Shown one piece after another: positions 18,035-26,171 of a DNA stretch of 64,000 bases. Source of the stretch: Rubritalea profundi (GTDB taxonomy: Bacteria; Verrucomicrobiota; Verrucomicrobiia; Verrucomicrobiales; Akkermansiaceae). Within the stretch, counting starts at the first letter, position 1. Each line of letters starts with the position of its first letter. The stretch is taken from positions 833,931 to 897,930 of the forward strand of contig NZ_MQWA01000001.1 of NCBI RefSeq assembly GCF_002954445.1, written 5' to 3'. Both the position numbers and the translations under genes were made by a program. The notes under the pieces are model-generated. The model searched no databases, was not told the origin of the DNA, and saw only the letters and a list, made by a program, of their open reading frames with translations.

Positions 18035-18300
18035 ATAACCGAGTGTTCGATATCTGGGTAATGCTGGGCTTCGGTTTGTTAGGATTTCTTCTCGAAAGCA
18101 AAAACATCCCACTCGCTCCCTTTGTCATTGGTTTTGTATTAGGGCCGATTGCCGAAGAAAACCTTACCATCGCGTTGTTATCAGAGACGCCTATCTTCAC
18201 CAGGCCGATTTCAATCGTCTTCATAGCTGTTGCCGTATTCATGCTGCTGTTACCTATTTTCAAAAAAATGCGTAATCAATCAAAAATGAATCCAGCCTAA
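18031..18300 (+). CDS. tctA: TctA, C-terminal part (displaced by frameshift)
   Basis: From CTG at 18031 the -1 frame reads LNNRVFDIWVMLGFGLLGFL and ends after a final hydrophobic helix. This is exactly the missing C-terminal segment of TctA (family consensus ALNNSxFDVWVM). A GTG at 18043 could start it artificially, but it is not an independent gene. Confidence 0.8.
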   Translation: MNNRVFDIWVMLGFGLLGFLLESKNIPLAPFVIGFVLGPIAEENLTIALLSETPIFTRPISIVFIAVAVFMLLLPIFKKMRNQSKMNPA

Positions 18301-18308
18301 ACTCGATC

Positions 18309-19643
18309 ATGAAATCTAACGCAGTGAAATATTTTCTATCGCTCATCATCCTTGCGCTTCTAGTCTGGCGTTTTGTCCCGACTGGAGAAAACTCCGATCA
18401 GTGGCCGCAAAGGACTGTTCGTATCGTAGTGCCCTACGGGGCCGGTGGAGGAACGGACACGTTTGTTCGTAAAGTCGAGCCCATTTTCAAACAACAAAAC
18501 TTGCTACCACAGAGCATCACCATACTCAACCAAGCGGGTGGAGGCGGCACGATAGGAACGCTGGACGTGATAGATGCTGCTCCCGATGGCTATAAGCTGC
18601 TCTGTCACCACGAAGCAATGCTCACGGCCAAGCTCTCGGGCGTCGTTGATTTTGGATCTGAGGACTTACTACCGATCATCCAGACGGGAAAAGTGATCTT
18701 AGTTGTCGTAGTGCGGGCGGACTCGCGCTTCACCGATCTCAAGTCATTGCTTAATGAGGCTGCCGCTAAGCCTAACACGATCAATTTTGGTGCCGATGCT
18801 GGGTCAGACGCCCTTGCGGCTGCCTTATCATTAGAGAAACATGTTGACGGAGCAAAGATGAAATACATCCCCTCTGCTGGGGGCGCAAAGCGTTTGACCA
18901 ATCTCTTAGGAGGGCATTTGGACGCCGCTATCTTCAACTTAGGAGAGTATCACGATTTCCTAGCTTCTAAAGACACACCACCTTCTGAGAATATCAAAGC
19001 CATTGCCTCGTTCGATAGTGAGCGCCATCCTTCTGTGCCTGAGCTAGCCACATGCACCGAGCAGGGCTTCCCTGTCGTTGCCAACAATGCGTATTACTGG
19101 TTCGCGCCCAAGGGCACTCCACAACACATCATCGATACCATGCGTGTTGCTCTGGAAAAGGCATTCACCCACCCTAACCTGATCAAAGAACTTGATGAGC
19201 TATCGATTGATCCTGTTATGCGCAGCGGAAGCGAGCTCGATGAGTATCTTAAAAACCGTATAAAAGCACTCAAGAGTGTGATGACACCCACGACGCTCAA
19301 AACGCCCGATTTCCCATTCTACATCATCATCATCGTGGCTATTTTATTTTTCCTCATGTTGATCCTGAAGCACCCGCCGGAGGATCAAATGGGTGGCGAA
19401 AAGCAATCTTCCCGATTCAACAAGCCCGCTACTCTCTCGCTGATTGTGTTCGCTCTGACGATCATCGCGCTACAATTCAATGTGCCCTACATTCTGGTGA
19501 TCAGCGTCTCTATCTTTCTGATTGGAAATATCATCGCAGGATGGGAGAAAGCGCACTTACTGCCACTCGCTCAGACCGCTGTTCTTTTCGCGCTGGGAAC
19601 TGAGCTAGTTTTCACCCGCCTCTTCACCGTTCCTTTACCTTAA
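18309..19643 (+). CDS. TctC binding protein fused to TctB-like membrane domain
   Basis: Protein of 444 residues. Residues about 8-24 form an N-terminal membrane anchor. Residues about 30-325 are a TctC/Bug-type solute-binding protein (TVRIVVPYGAGGGTDTFVRK, NQAGGGGTIG, APKGTPQHIIDTMR). Residues about 335-440 contain about four hydrophobic helices (FPFYIIIIVAILFFLMLIL, then three more after a charged loop), the size and layout of the small TctB subunit. Standard TTT systems encode TctC as a free periplasmic protein and TctB separately; no separate tctB is present here. The gene starts 8 bp after the TctA C-terminal part. The likely ligand is a sugar acid or other carboxylate, judging by the adjacent dehydrogenase. 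Confidence 0.82.
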   Translation: MKSNAVKYFLSLIILALLVWRFVPTGENSDQWPQRTVRIVVPYGAGGGTDTFVRKVEPIFKQQNLLPQSITILNQAGGGGTIGTLDVIDAAPDGYKLLCHHEAMLTAKLSGVVDFGSEDLLPIIQTGKVILVVVVRADSRFTDLKSLLNEAAAKPNTINFGADAGSDALAAALSLEKHVDGAKMKYIPSAGGAKRLTNLLGGHLDAAIFNLGEYHDFLASKDTPPSENIKAIASFDSERHPSVPELATCTEQGFPVVANNAYYWFAPKGTPQHIIDTMRVALEKAFTHPNLIKELDELSIDPVMRSGSELDEYLKNRIKALKSVMTPTTLKTPDFPFYIIIIVAILFFLMLILKHPPEDQMGGEKQSSRFNKPATLSLIVFALTIIALQFNVPYILVISVSIFLIGNIIAGWEKAHLLPLAQTAVLFALGTELVFTRLFTVPLP

Positions 19644-19653
19644 TATTACCTTG

Positions 19654-20613
19654 ATGCCAGATTCATCTAACATGAAAGCCTTCGTCCTTCACGGAGCCAA
19701 AGACGTCCGCCTTGAAGAAGTTCCTAAACCGAAACCTGGACCTAATGAGGTTCTCGTCAAAGTCCGCGCAGCCGGGATCTGTGGCAGTGATCTTCACTAC
19801 CATTCCCACGGACGCTGTGGTGACTTTGTTCCAACCCGTCCATTTATTCTGGGTCACGAATTTGCTGGTGAAATCGTGGCTGTCGGTGATGCCGATCAAC
19901 AATCTTTGTTAGGCACGCGTGTTGCCGTAGACCCCTCACGTCCGTGCGGTCAATGCAGAATCTGCCGCCAAGGGCGTTATAACCTTTGCCCAGAAATGGT
20001 GTACTTTGGCTCAGCCAGCGTCACCCCACCGAGTGATGGCTGCTTTGCAGAATATGTCGTAGCGCCAGCTAAAAATTGTGTCCCTATCCCCGATGCGTTT
20101 GAGTTTGCCTGGGGTGCATTGTTAGAGCCTCTGAGCGTGGCGACGCATGCCATCATGCGATCTGGTGGAGTTTCCGGAAAGTCCGTGCTCATCACCGGTG
20201 GTGGCACGATTGGTCAGATGATTCTCATCGTCGCCAAAGCATTCGGAGCCAGTCAGGTAGTGGTCACTGATGTTAAACCATTTTCCCGCACCTTCGCTGA
20301 AGAGCAGGGAGCCAGCGCCGCTATTGATCCGACGGCGGAAGATTTCCGTGAGCAAATGGATGCCCTCGCCCCGGATGGGTTCGAAGTCGCATTCGAGGCT
20401 TCAGGAGTCCCTGCCGCGCTGAACCAGGCATTCGAGTTTACTGCCAAGGGCGGCACAGTTGTCCAGGTCGGCACTCTTGAAAATGGCATCAGTATTCCAG
20501 CCAACACCCTGCTTACTCGGGAAATAAAATACCTAGGATCGTGGCGCTTTGCCAATGTCTTTGACCGGGTGATGGCTCTCATCAGCTCAGGAGCGATCGA
20601 CGTTCGGGCCTGA
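19654..20613 (+). CDS. idnD: L-idonate 5-dehydrogenase-like zinc alcohol dehydrogenase
   Basis: Medium-chain zinc dehydrogenase. The N-terminus has catalytic zinc motifs GICGSDLHYHSHGRCGDF and GHEFAGE; the structural-zinc cysteines are in CGQCRICRQGRYNLC. The nucleotide-binding glycine motif is GGGTIGQM. The HYHSHGRxGDF stretch resembles L-idonate 5-dehydrogenase, which oxidises L-idonate to 5-ketogluconate with NAD(P)+. The frame stops at 20613, but the expected C-terminus (LISQKLPFSELPTAIEAAYG, then ADVIKVQIENLD) follows in the -1 frame to a TAG at 20708, so one G is missing from the GGG at 20606-20608. It lies 10 bp after the transporter fusion, supporting sugar-acid catabolism. Confidence 0.82.
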   Translation: MPDSSNMKAFVLHGAKDVRLEEVPKPKPGPNEVLVKVRAAGICGSDLHYHSHGRCGDFVPTRPFILGHEFAGEIVAVGDADQQSLLGTRVAVDPSRPCGQCRICRQGRYNLCPEMVYFGSASVTPPSDGCFAEYVVAPAKNCVPIPDAFEFAWGALLEPLSVATHAIMRSGGVSGKSVLITGGGTIGQMILIVAKAFGASQVVVTDVKPFSRTFAEEQGASAAIDPTAEDFREQMDALAPDGFEVAFEASGVPAALNQAFEFTAKGGTVVQVGTLENGISIPANTLLTREIKYLGSWRFANVFDRVMALISSGAIDVRA

Positions 20614-20782
20614 TCAGCCAGAAATTGCCATTCTCAGAGCTACCCACTGCGATAGAGGCCGCGTATGGTGCCGATGTCATCAAAGTTCAGATTGAAAATC
20701 TGGATTAGCACAAAACCCTGCCAATGCTCTGTTTGAGCGATCGGCAGCAATCGCCCCCATCCCGGTTCCTCCGAACAGCTTA

Positions 20783-20801
20783 CCTAAAAAATCTAGCAAT
20801 C
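20783..20801 (+). promoter_or_regulatory. Conserved CTAGCAGT element, copy 4 (shorter variant)
   Basis: CCTAAAAAATCTAGCAATC, about 38 bp upstream of the sialate O-acetylesterase ATG. It lacks the AAATT block but shares the A-run, the CTAGCA core and the upstream CCTCCGAACA-x-CTTA with copy 2. Confidence 0.45.
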
Positions 20802-20838
20802 ATTTACAGAACCTTATAAACCAGATCTTTTAAACTTT

Positions 20839-23523
20839 ATGAAACGATTACTCCAATCAAAATCGCTGGCACTGATGGTGCTGTTCGCAGGTAGCCTGGC
20901 TGTCCAGGCCGCTAATATCCCCGCACCCAAGGATGCGGAAAAACCTAAACCCGCCATCGAACTCGGTGCACCCTTTGCCGATAACGCGATCCTGCAGCGG
21001 CAAATGGATCTTCCCGTCTGGGGATGGTCGAAGCCGGGCACCAAGGTGACCGTCGCTTTCGCCGGTCAGAAAAAATCCGCCACCACCGACAAAGACGGCA
21101 AGTGGATGCTCAAGCTCGCTCCGCTTAAAGCCAGCTTCAAACCCGCCGAGATGCTCATCACCGAAAGCACAGGCAAAAAGGTCACCCTGAAAAATATCCT
21201 CGTCGGTGAAGTCTGGATGGCATCCGGCCAGTCGAACATGCAATGGCTTACAGCCAAGAGCGTTTGTAAGGATTTAATAGTGGAGGACAAAAACGGGGTC
21301 GCCCCGATCCGTGAATGTAAGGTGACCAATTACTTCGCCGCACTGCACCCGATCGAACACGCCACCGGCGTATGGAAAAATGGGGATTATTTAACTTACA
21401 GCGCCATCGCCTTCGCATTCGCCCACAAGCTCTACGAAGAGCTCGGCGTGCCGATCGGTATTCTCAACTGCTCGTTCAGTCAAACCGCCATCCAAGCATG
21501 GACACCACGCGTTGGATACATCGACGCCAAGGATGATTACAGCAAGGCACTCTACCTAAAAACGCTGGAGACCGACCCGTCCACACCCGAGCACAAAGCC
21601 GCATGGGATAAGTTCTATCAGGACATCGAAAACACGATCAAAGAAAATGCCGAACTTGTAAAAAATGGCAAGCCGGCCAAGCAAATTCCAACCAAGACTC
21701 CGGGCAACCTCAGCGGCAACCGCGACGCCACCTGGCTGTTCAACGCCCGCCTCAACCCGATGATCCCCTGCGCCATCCGCGGTGCCATTTGGAACCAAGG
21801 GTACGCCAACATGGGTGAAGGCCTAGTTTACTACAACAACCTGCACAGCCTGATCCGTGGCTGGCGCAAACTCTGGGACAAGCCAGAGCTCCCCGTCTAT
21901 TTCCACCAGTTCTACTGCCCCCGCGTCAAAGGTGGTCGTAAACACAACCACCCGAGCATCGGAAGCACCGCTGAAATGCGCGCCGGCACCTGGCTCGCAC
22001 GCGATATCCCACATGCCAACATGGCCAGCCAGATCGATATCGAAGGAGCCATCCACTACCAAAACAAAGCCATCCCCGGCCAGCGCCTCGCACTGCACGC
22101 ATTGAAAAACCAATACGGTAAAAAAATCGTCGCCGACGGACCGATGTTCAAGTCTTACAAAGTTGAGGGCAACAAGCTGATTATCGAATTCGACCACGCA
22201 GAAGGCGGACTGGTCGTTGCCGAAACCCAAACCAACTCGAAGAGCGTCGCCGTCCCGACTGTCATTCCGAACGGAGCCGATAAAGTAGGGCTCTTCTCCC
22301 TCGCTGGTGAAGACCGCATCTGGCACCCGGCCACGGTGAAGATCGAAGGCAATCAAGCCATCGTCACCTCCGCCGGAGTCAAAGCCCCCCGTGGCGTTTC
22401 CTACGGCACCGGTGGTATCGGATTCCAGCCGAACCTCTACAACAAGGCACTGCTGCCGACCACTCCGTTTATTTTCTACGATCACAAAATGGTGACCGCC
22501 AAAGAATGGCCCCACGATCCGATCCAGATCGCCGGCGTCGTGCCCGACCCGAACATGGGTGGCAAAGTTTACGCCTACCGCAAAATGCCGTTGCTCAGCA
22601 CCCAGTTCCGCGACAACGCCGTGTTCCAATCTGGCGTTCCCGTCACCATCTTTGGCTCAGCAGTCCACGACTGGGGCCACGATGCCGATGGCGAAGCCGT
22701 TATCAAGTTCAGCTTTGCAGGTGTGGAAAAAACCATCCCGGTCATAGCCGGCATGAAACGGTGGCAGGTCGTCCTGCCCGCCATGAAACCTAGCGCCGAA
22801 CCAAAAACACTGAAGGTGACATTCACCATCGACGGCGAAGTCATCCACGAACGAACCGTCAAAAACGTCGTCATCGGTGACGTCTGGTATGTGGCCACAC
22901 CGAATCTAAATCTCGAGATCAAAGGCAACCCGGCATCAAAAGGTATCATCCGCGTCATGCAGCGCAAGGCCAAGGGCGGAATGGCTGGCCGGGCCAGACC
23001 TTACAGCGTGTGTGTCTCGACCACTCCGCTCAACCGTTTTGCCTCTATCTGGGCAGACGCCAGCGGCTCAACTCTGGCACTCGGCCAACGGCTCGCCTCC
23101 AAATCCGGCAACCCTGTCGGAATCATTATCATGCAGGGAACCGCAAGCGTGAAAGTGCCTGGCCAAAAGAAAGCCAAGCGCGTCCCGCTCGACCTCAAAC
23201 ACTGGATCCCCAATGCCTACCTCAAGCAAGCACCCAGCTTAATGACCGATTACAAACAGCTCGCCACCATCAACCCCGGCAACGACATCTACGATGCCAA
23301 CGCCAAACGTTATATGGGCGACTGGAAAAAGCTCTGGGGCGAATACATCCCGCAGCTCATCGCCACCAAAAAAAGTGCCCGATGGAGCCCCCTGGGGACG
23401 CTATCCGTCGCTGCCGAGTGCCGTCACCACCGATGCCTCACAGGCCTACTACGTCATGACCCACTCGTTTGGTCCTGCCAGCTTAAAGGGAATCCTTTTC
23501 CTCTGCAGCGAAAACATGTTTGA
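20839..23523 (+). CDS. Sialate O-acetylesterase family protein, main part
   Basis: Secreted esterase with a signal peptide (about 1-24), a leading beta domain (PFADNAILQRQMDLPVWGWS), then an SGNH-type SASA domain with the nucleophile block VWMASGQSNMQW, IWNQGYANMGEGLVYYNNLH in place of the usual WYQGEsN block, and QIDIEGAIH supplying the acid/histidine pair. A second beta-rich region follows (about 560-880). The enzymes deacetylate acetylated sugars. At 23368-23374 a run of seven A shifts the frame; six A would give TKKVPDGAPWGRYPS and join the second part to 23764. The last about 50 residues of this frame are therefore spurious. The gene looks more GC-rich than the later housekeeping genes. 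Confidence 0.83.
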   Translation: MKRLLQSKSLALMVLFAGSLAVQAANIPAPKDAEKPKPAIELGAPFADNAILQRQMDLPVWGWSKPGTKVTVAFAGQKKSATTDKDGKWMLKLAPLKASFKPAEMLITESTGKKVTLKNILVGEVWMASGQSNMQWLTAKSVCKDLIVEDKNGVAPIRECKVTNYFAALHPIEHATGVWKNGDYLTYSAIAFAFAHKLYEELGVPIGILNCSFSQTAIQAWTPRVGYIDAKDDYSKALYLKTLETDPSTPEHKAAWDKFYQDIENTIKENAELVKNGKPAKQIPTKTPGNLSGNRDATWLFNARLNPMIPCAIRGAIWNQGYANMGEGLVYYNNLHSLIRGWRKLWDKPELPVYFHQFYCPRVKGGRKHNHPSIGSTAEMRAGTWLARDIPHANMASQIDIEGAIHYQNKAIPGQRLALHALKNQYGKKIVADGPMFKSYKVEGNKLIIEFDHAEGGLVVAETQTNSKSVAVPTVIPNGADKVGLFSLAGEDRIWHPATVKIEGNQAIVTSAGVKAPRGVSYGTGGIGFQPNLYNKALLPTTPFIFYDHKMVTAKEWPHDPIQIAGVVPDPNMGGKVYAYRKMPLLSTQFRDNAVFQSGVPVTIFGSAVHDWGHDADGEAVIKFSFAGVEKTIPVIAGMKRWQVVLPAMKPSAEPKTLKVTFTIDGEVIHERTVKNVVIGDVWYVATPNLNLEIKGNPASKGIIRVMQRKAKGGMAGRARPYSVCVSTTPLNRFASIWADASGSTLALGQRLASKSGNPVGIIIMQGTASVKVPGQKKAKRVPLDLKHWIPNAYLKQAPSLMTDYKQLATINPGNDIYDANAKRYMGDWKKLWGEYIPQLIATKKSARWSPLGTLSVAAECRHHRCLTGLLRHDPLVWSCQLKGNPFPLQRKHV

Positions 23524-23764
23524 AGGTGAAAAAGCCGCCAACTACGGCGCCGAGCTTTCCGCCCTGGCCAACGGCTGGAAAAACCACTTCGGTGGCACGG
23601 ACACTCCGTTTTTCTACACCATGCCCGCCAAATCACTCTCAGCCAAAGCCGCGGCTCCCAAGTCGATCAAAGGCAAGAGTGCGGCCATTGAGATCAGCGC
23701 CTGGGCGGACAATTCCGCCATCGAGAACTTGATCGACACCGCCGTCAAGGAAACGAGCAAGTAA
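23372..23764 (+). CDS. Sialate O-acetylesterase, C-terminal part (displaced by frameshift)
   Basis: Continuation of the esterase after the A7 run, reading VPDGAPWGRYPSLPSAVTTD, YYVMTHSFGPASLKGILFL and FGGTDTPFFYTMP to a TAA at 23764. These are C-terminal motifs of the same esterase family. The in-frame ATG at 23294 lies inside the preceding domain in the wrong frame and is not a real start. Confidence 0.75.
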   Translation, partial: KVPDGAPWGRYPSLPSAVTTDASQAYYVMTHSFGPASLKGILFLCSENMFEGEKAANYGAELSALANGWKNHFGGTDTPFFYTMPAKSLSAKAAAPKSIKGKSAAIEISAWADNSAIENLIDTAVKETSK

Positions 23765-23802
23765 GGAAGGAACCAATCAGAGAAGCTCACAAAGAGTTTA
23801 CA

Positions 23803-23850
23803 GATGCCGGGTTGTTGACAGTGAATGTCAGCCTCTCGGCATTTTTTGTA
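23803..23850 (+). terminator. Rho-independent terminator after the esterase gene
   Basis: Nested stem TGCCGGG ... CTCGGCA with inner TTGACA/TGTCA pairing, followed by six T. It lies about 40 bp after the esterase stop. The rest of the gap to 24050 shows no gene. Confidence 0.6.
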
Positions 23851-24050
23851 GCAGGAAAAATCACCTCCTACTCGGTCAACTTTAGCAACTAGGTAAATGG
23901 AGAATTGATTCATTGTTTATCGATTTACCCTGGCAGGCTGATCATCAGGCTGCACTTGCCAGAAAAGCGTTTCGTGCAAAGGGCCTTTTCGCGGTAGGGG
24001 TTGGTTTCAGCGTACTGGGGAGGAGGTAGCCCTTGCTCACTCTAGCAGCA

Positions 24051-24079
24051 TTGACTAATGTTCATTTGAACATTACATT
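24051..24079 (+). promoter_or_regulatory. SOS promoter with LexA box TGTTC-ATTT-GAACA
   Basis: TTGACT (24051-24056), a 17-bp spacer and TACATT (24074-24079) form a near-consensus sigma-70 promoter. The spacer contains the perfect palindrome AATGTTCA-TT-TGAACATT, including TGTTC-N4-GAACA at 24059-24072. This is the LexA motif reported for Verrucomicrobia. The -10 ends only 6 bp before the ATG, so the transcript would be leaderless or nearly so. Confidence 0.85.
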
Positions 24080-24085
24080 TTTGTA

Positions 24086-25318
24086 ATGCACGAGCTACCG
24101 CTAAGCGCCCTATTTCTTGATTTTGATTCCTACTTTGCCTCGGTGGAGCAGCATCTACAGCCGCATCTGAGGGGGTGTCCTATCGGCATTGCACCGGTGG
24201 ATGCTGAGACTTCTTGTTGTATTGCGGCGAGTTATGAAGCCAAGGCGCATGGAGTGAAGACGGGAACGTCGATCCGCGATGCTCGGCAACTCTGCCCAGG
24301 CATCACGATTGTTGCAGCCCGGCCGGAACTCTATGTCCAATACCACCATCGACTGGTTGCCGCGATAGAATCAACTATTCACGTCGAGGCCGTTCTCTCG
24401 ATCGATGAACTCTGGTGCTGGCTTCCTTACAATCTGCGGAGCCTAGAGCAGCTCGCCGAAATAGGTCAGAATATCAAGCGCGCCATCGCGGATCAGGTCA
24501 GCCCAAATATCACTTGCACGATTGGTGTTGCGCCTAACCGATGGTTGGCAAAAATGGCGTCAAAAATGCGAAAGCCAGATGGGTTTCTGATTCTTGAGTC
24601 GAAGGATCTTCCGGATGCGCTGCACTCGCTCCAGCTCTCCGACCTCACGGGGGTGGGCCGCAGCATGGAGCTCAGACTGCACTCCCGTGGCATCCACAGT
24701 GTCGCGGAGATTTGCGCCGCTTCCCAGCAAACTCTCCACAGTATCTGGGGCAGCATCGGGGGTGACCGGTTCTGGATGGACCTCCACGGCATTGAACAAA
24801 GCGAACAGAAAACCACGCGCCGCAGCATCGGCCACAGCCACGTCCTGCCACCAGATAAACGCAAACCAGATATGGCGCTTCCAGTGGTGCACAAGCTCAC
24901 GCAAAAAGCTTCGATTCGTTTGAGAAAAGAAGGCTACCTCGCAGGCGCACTCCAGCTCCAGCTTCGCTACCTGCATGGCCCGGGGTGGTCAGCTGAAATG
25001 CGCTTCGAGCACTCGAACGATTCACTCCACTTCGCCAAGGTAGTCCGCACGCTCTGGAAAAAACGCCCTGACCAGCAAGCTCCCCTGCTGCAGGTAGCTA
25101 TGACGCTTAACCACCTTTTAGAACAAAACAACTACACGCCTTCACTTTTCTCTCAGATAGACCCAACAAGAGAGCGACTGAACCAAGCGCTCGATTCCAT
25201 CCGGCAAAAGCACGGTCAAAAATCCATTCACCTCGCCTGCGAACAAGACGGACTCTCCGCCGCGCCGATGCGTATCTCCTTCACCCACATTCCCGATGTT
25301 GATTCAGAGAATCGTTAG
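24086..25318 (+). CDS. Y-family translesion DNA polymerase (DinB/UmuC-like)
   Basis: Error-prone polymerase of 410 residues. The palm carries the catalytic acidic residues in ALFLDFDSYFASVEQ (Asp 12 and 14) and SIDELW (Asp 107, Glu 108), plus the fingers motif CCIAASYEAKAHGVKTGTS. A helix-hairpin-helix-like thumb region LTGVGRSMELRLHSRGIHSV follows at about 190-210, and the C-terminal part fits a little-finger domain. No beta-clamp motif was clearly recognised at the C-terminus. The start is fixed by the promoter directly upstream. A LexA operator inside that promoter predicts DNA-damage induction. Assignment to pol IV rather than pol V is uncertain. Confidence 0.87.
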   Translation: MHELPLSALFLDFDSYFASVEQHLQPHLRGCPIGIAPVDAETSCCIAASYEAKAHGVKTGTSIRDARQLCPGITIVAARPELYVQYHHRLVAAIESTIHVEAVLSIDELWCWLPYNLRSLEQLAEIGQNIKRAIADQVSPNITCTIGVAPNRWLAKMASKMRKPDGFLILESKDLPDALHSLQLSDLTGVGRSMELRLHSRGIHSVAEICAASQQTLHSIWGSIGGDRFWMDLHGIEQSEQKTTRRSIGHSHVLPPDKRKPDMALPVVHKLTQKASIRLRKEGYLAGALQLQLRYLHGPGWSAEMRFEHSNDSLHFAKVVRTLWKKRPDQQAPLLQVAMTLNHLLEQNNYTPSLFSQIDPTRERLNQALDSIRQKHGQKSIHLACEQDGLSAAPMRISFTHIPDVDSENR

Positions 25319-25487
25319 AGAAACTGGAGAGAGGAGGCTCATCAATGGATCGATGTGTCGAAGGTCAAAATGTCGAAAGTCTGGTGACTTTATCAAATTT
25401 GCAGATAGCCGCTAGAATACAATGGCTTCCTTAAAATATTTATCCGTGCAACTTTTGCGAACGGGAGTAGTTTAGTTTTTCAGGGAT

Positions 25488-26171
25488 ATGATGGCGAAAC
25501 GACAAATACTAGTGGGGAGCCTGAGCATTGTGCTGATCGCAGTGTTCGGCTATTTTCTGATGGCGACTTTCCCTGGTTCAGAATCGAGTTCAAAAGATGC
25601 TGAGCGTAAGCAATCCAGCCCAAGAGAGTCGGTTCAACGAAGCCCTTCTACTCATCGCGCTAGCAAGCAGAGCCCGACGGGGCTCGCGGAGGAAGCCGCT
25701 AAAAACCTAGACTCCGAACTGCCTAAGGAAGGACTCGTCCGCTTTAAAGACGATGAAAACTATCGAGCCTTTTTAAATAATCTTTCGAGCCGAGGCCTTC
25801 GTCTTCTCGGCAACTCTGATACTCTAAAGACAGTGCGTGTGGGGTTTACAAATTTTGACCAACTCAAAGGTATAGACGGCTCTGAGATCTCTCCTAATTT
25901 TCCAGTTTTCATACCCTCTCCACCTGAAGTCGGCGTCCAAGCTGGCGCCCAGGCATTTGGAGCCAACGTCCTCGAAGCTATCGGGATTTTCGGCGATAAT
26001 TCAACATGGGGGAAAGGCATTACTGTCGCCGTTATCGACTCTGGGGTGAACCAGCATATTGCGCTAGAAGAGGGAATCAAGCGACTCACACTCACGGAAC
26101 TGGCCGATGATGTCACCCAGCTCGGCATGGCACGGCAGTGGCTTCTATCATTTCAGGAAACCATCCATTGA
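25488..26171 (+). CDS. S8 subtilisin-like serine protease, N-terminal part
   Basis: An N-terminal membrane anchor (about 6-26) and a low-complexity polar linker (about 30-70) precede a propeptide-like region. The first subtilase motif is at about residue 180 (VAVIDSG, catalytic Asp). The frame then loses sense at 26124-26130, where GGCATGG should read GGCCATGG to encode GHGTAVASIISGNHP; the catalytic His codon is exactly where the base is missing. The remainder is in 26138-27085. The start ATG-ATG at 25488 follows a GGGA-type sequence at some distance. Confidence 0.8.
   Translation: MMAKRQILVGSLSIVLIAVFGYFLMATFPGSESSSKDAERKQSSPRESVQRSPSTHRASKQSPTGLAEEAAKNLDSELPKEGLVRFKDDENYRAFLNNLSSRGLRLLGNSDTLKTVRVGFTNFDQLKGIDGSEISPNFPVFIPSPPEVGVQAGAQAFGANVLEAIGIFGDNSTWGKGITVAVIDSGVNQHIALEEGIKRLTLTELADDVTQLGMARQWLLSFQETIH

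Noticed and set aside
20606-20613. UGA in the idonate dehydrogenase as a recoded codon
   Set aside because: Homologous C-terminal sequence continues only after a -1 shift at the GGG, so recoding is not supported.
21823-22629. 268-codon open frame on the minus strand inside the esterase gene
   Set aside because: It is the antisense of strongly supported SASA coding sequence and shows no family resemblance or start signals.
24041-24050. Eighth CTAGCAGT-type element before the polymerase gene
   Set aside because: Only CTAGCAG is shared; the A-run and AAATT block are absent, so it is probably chance.
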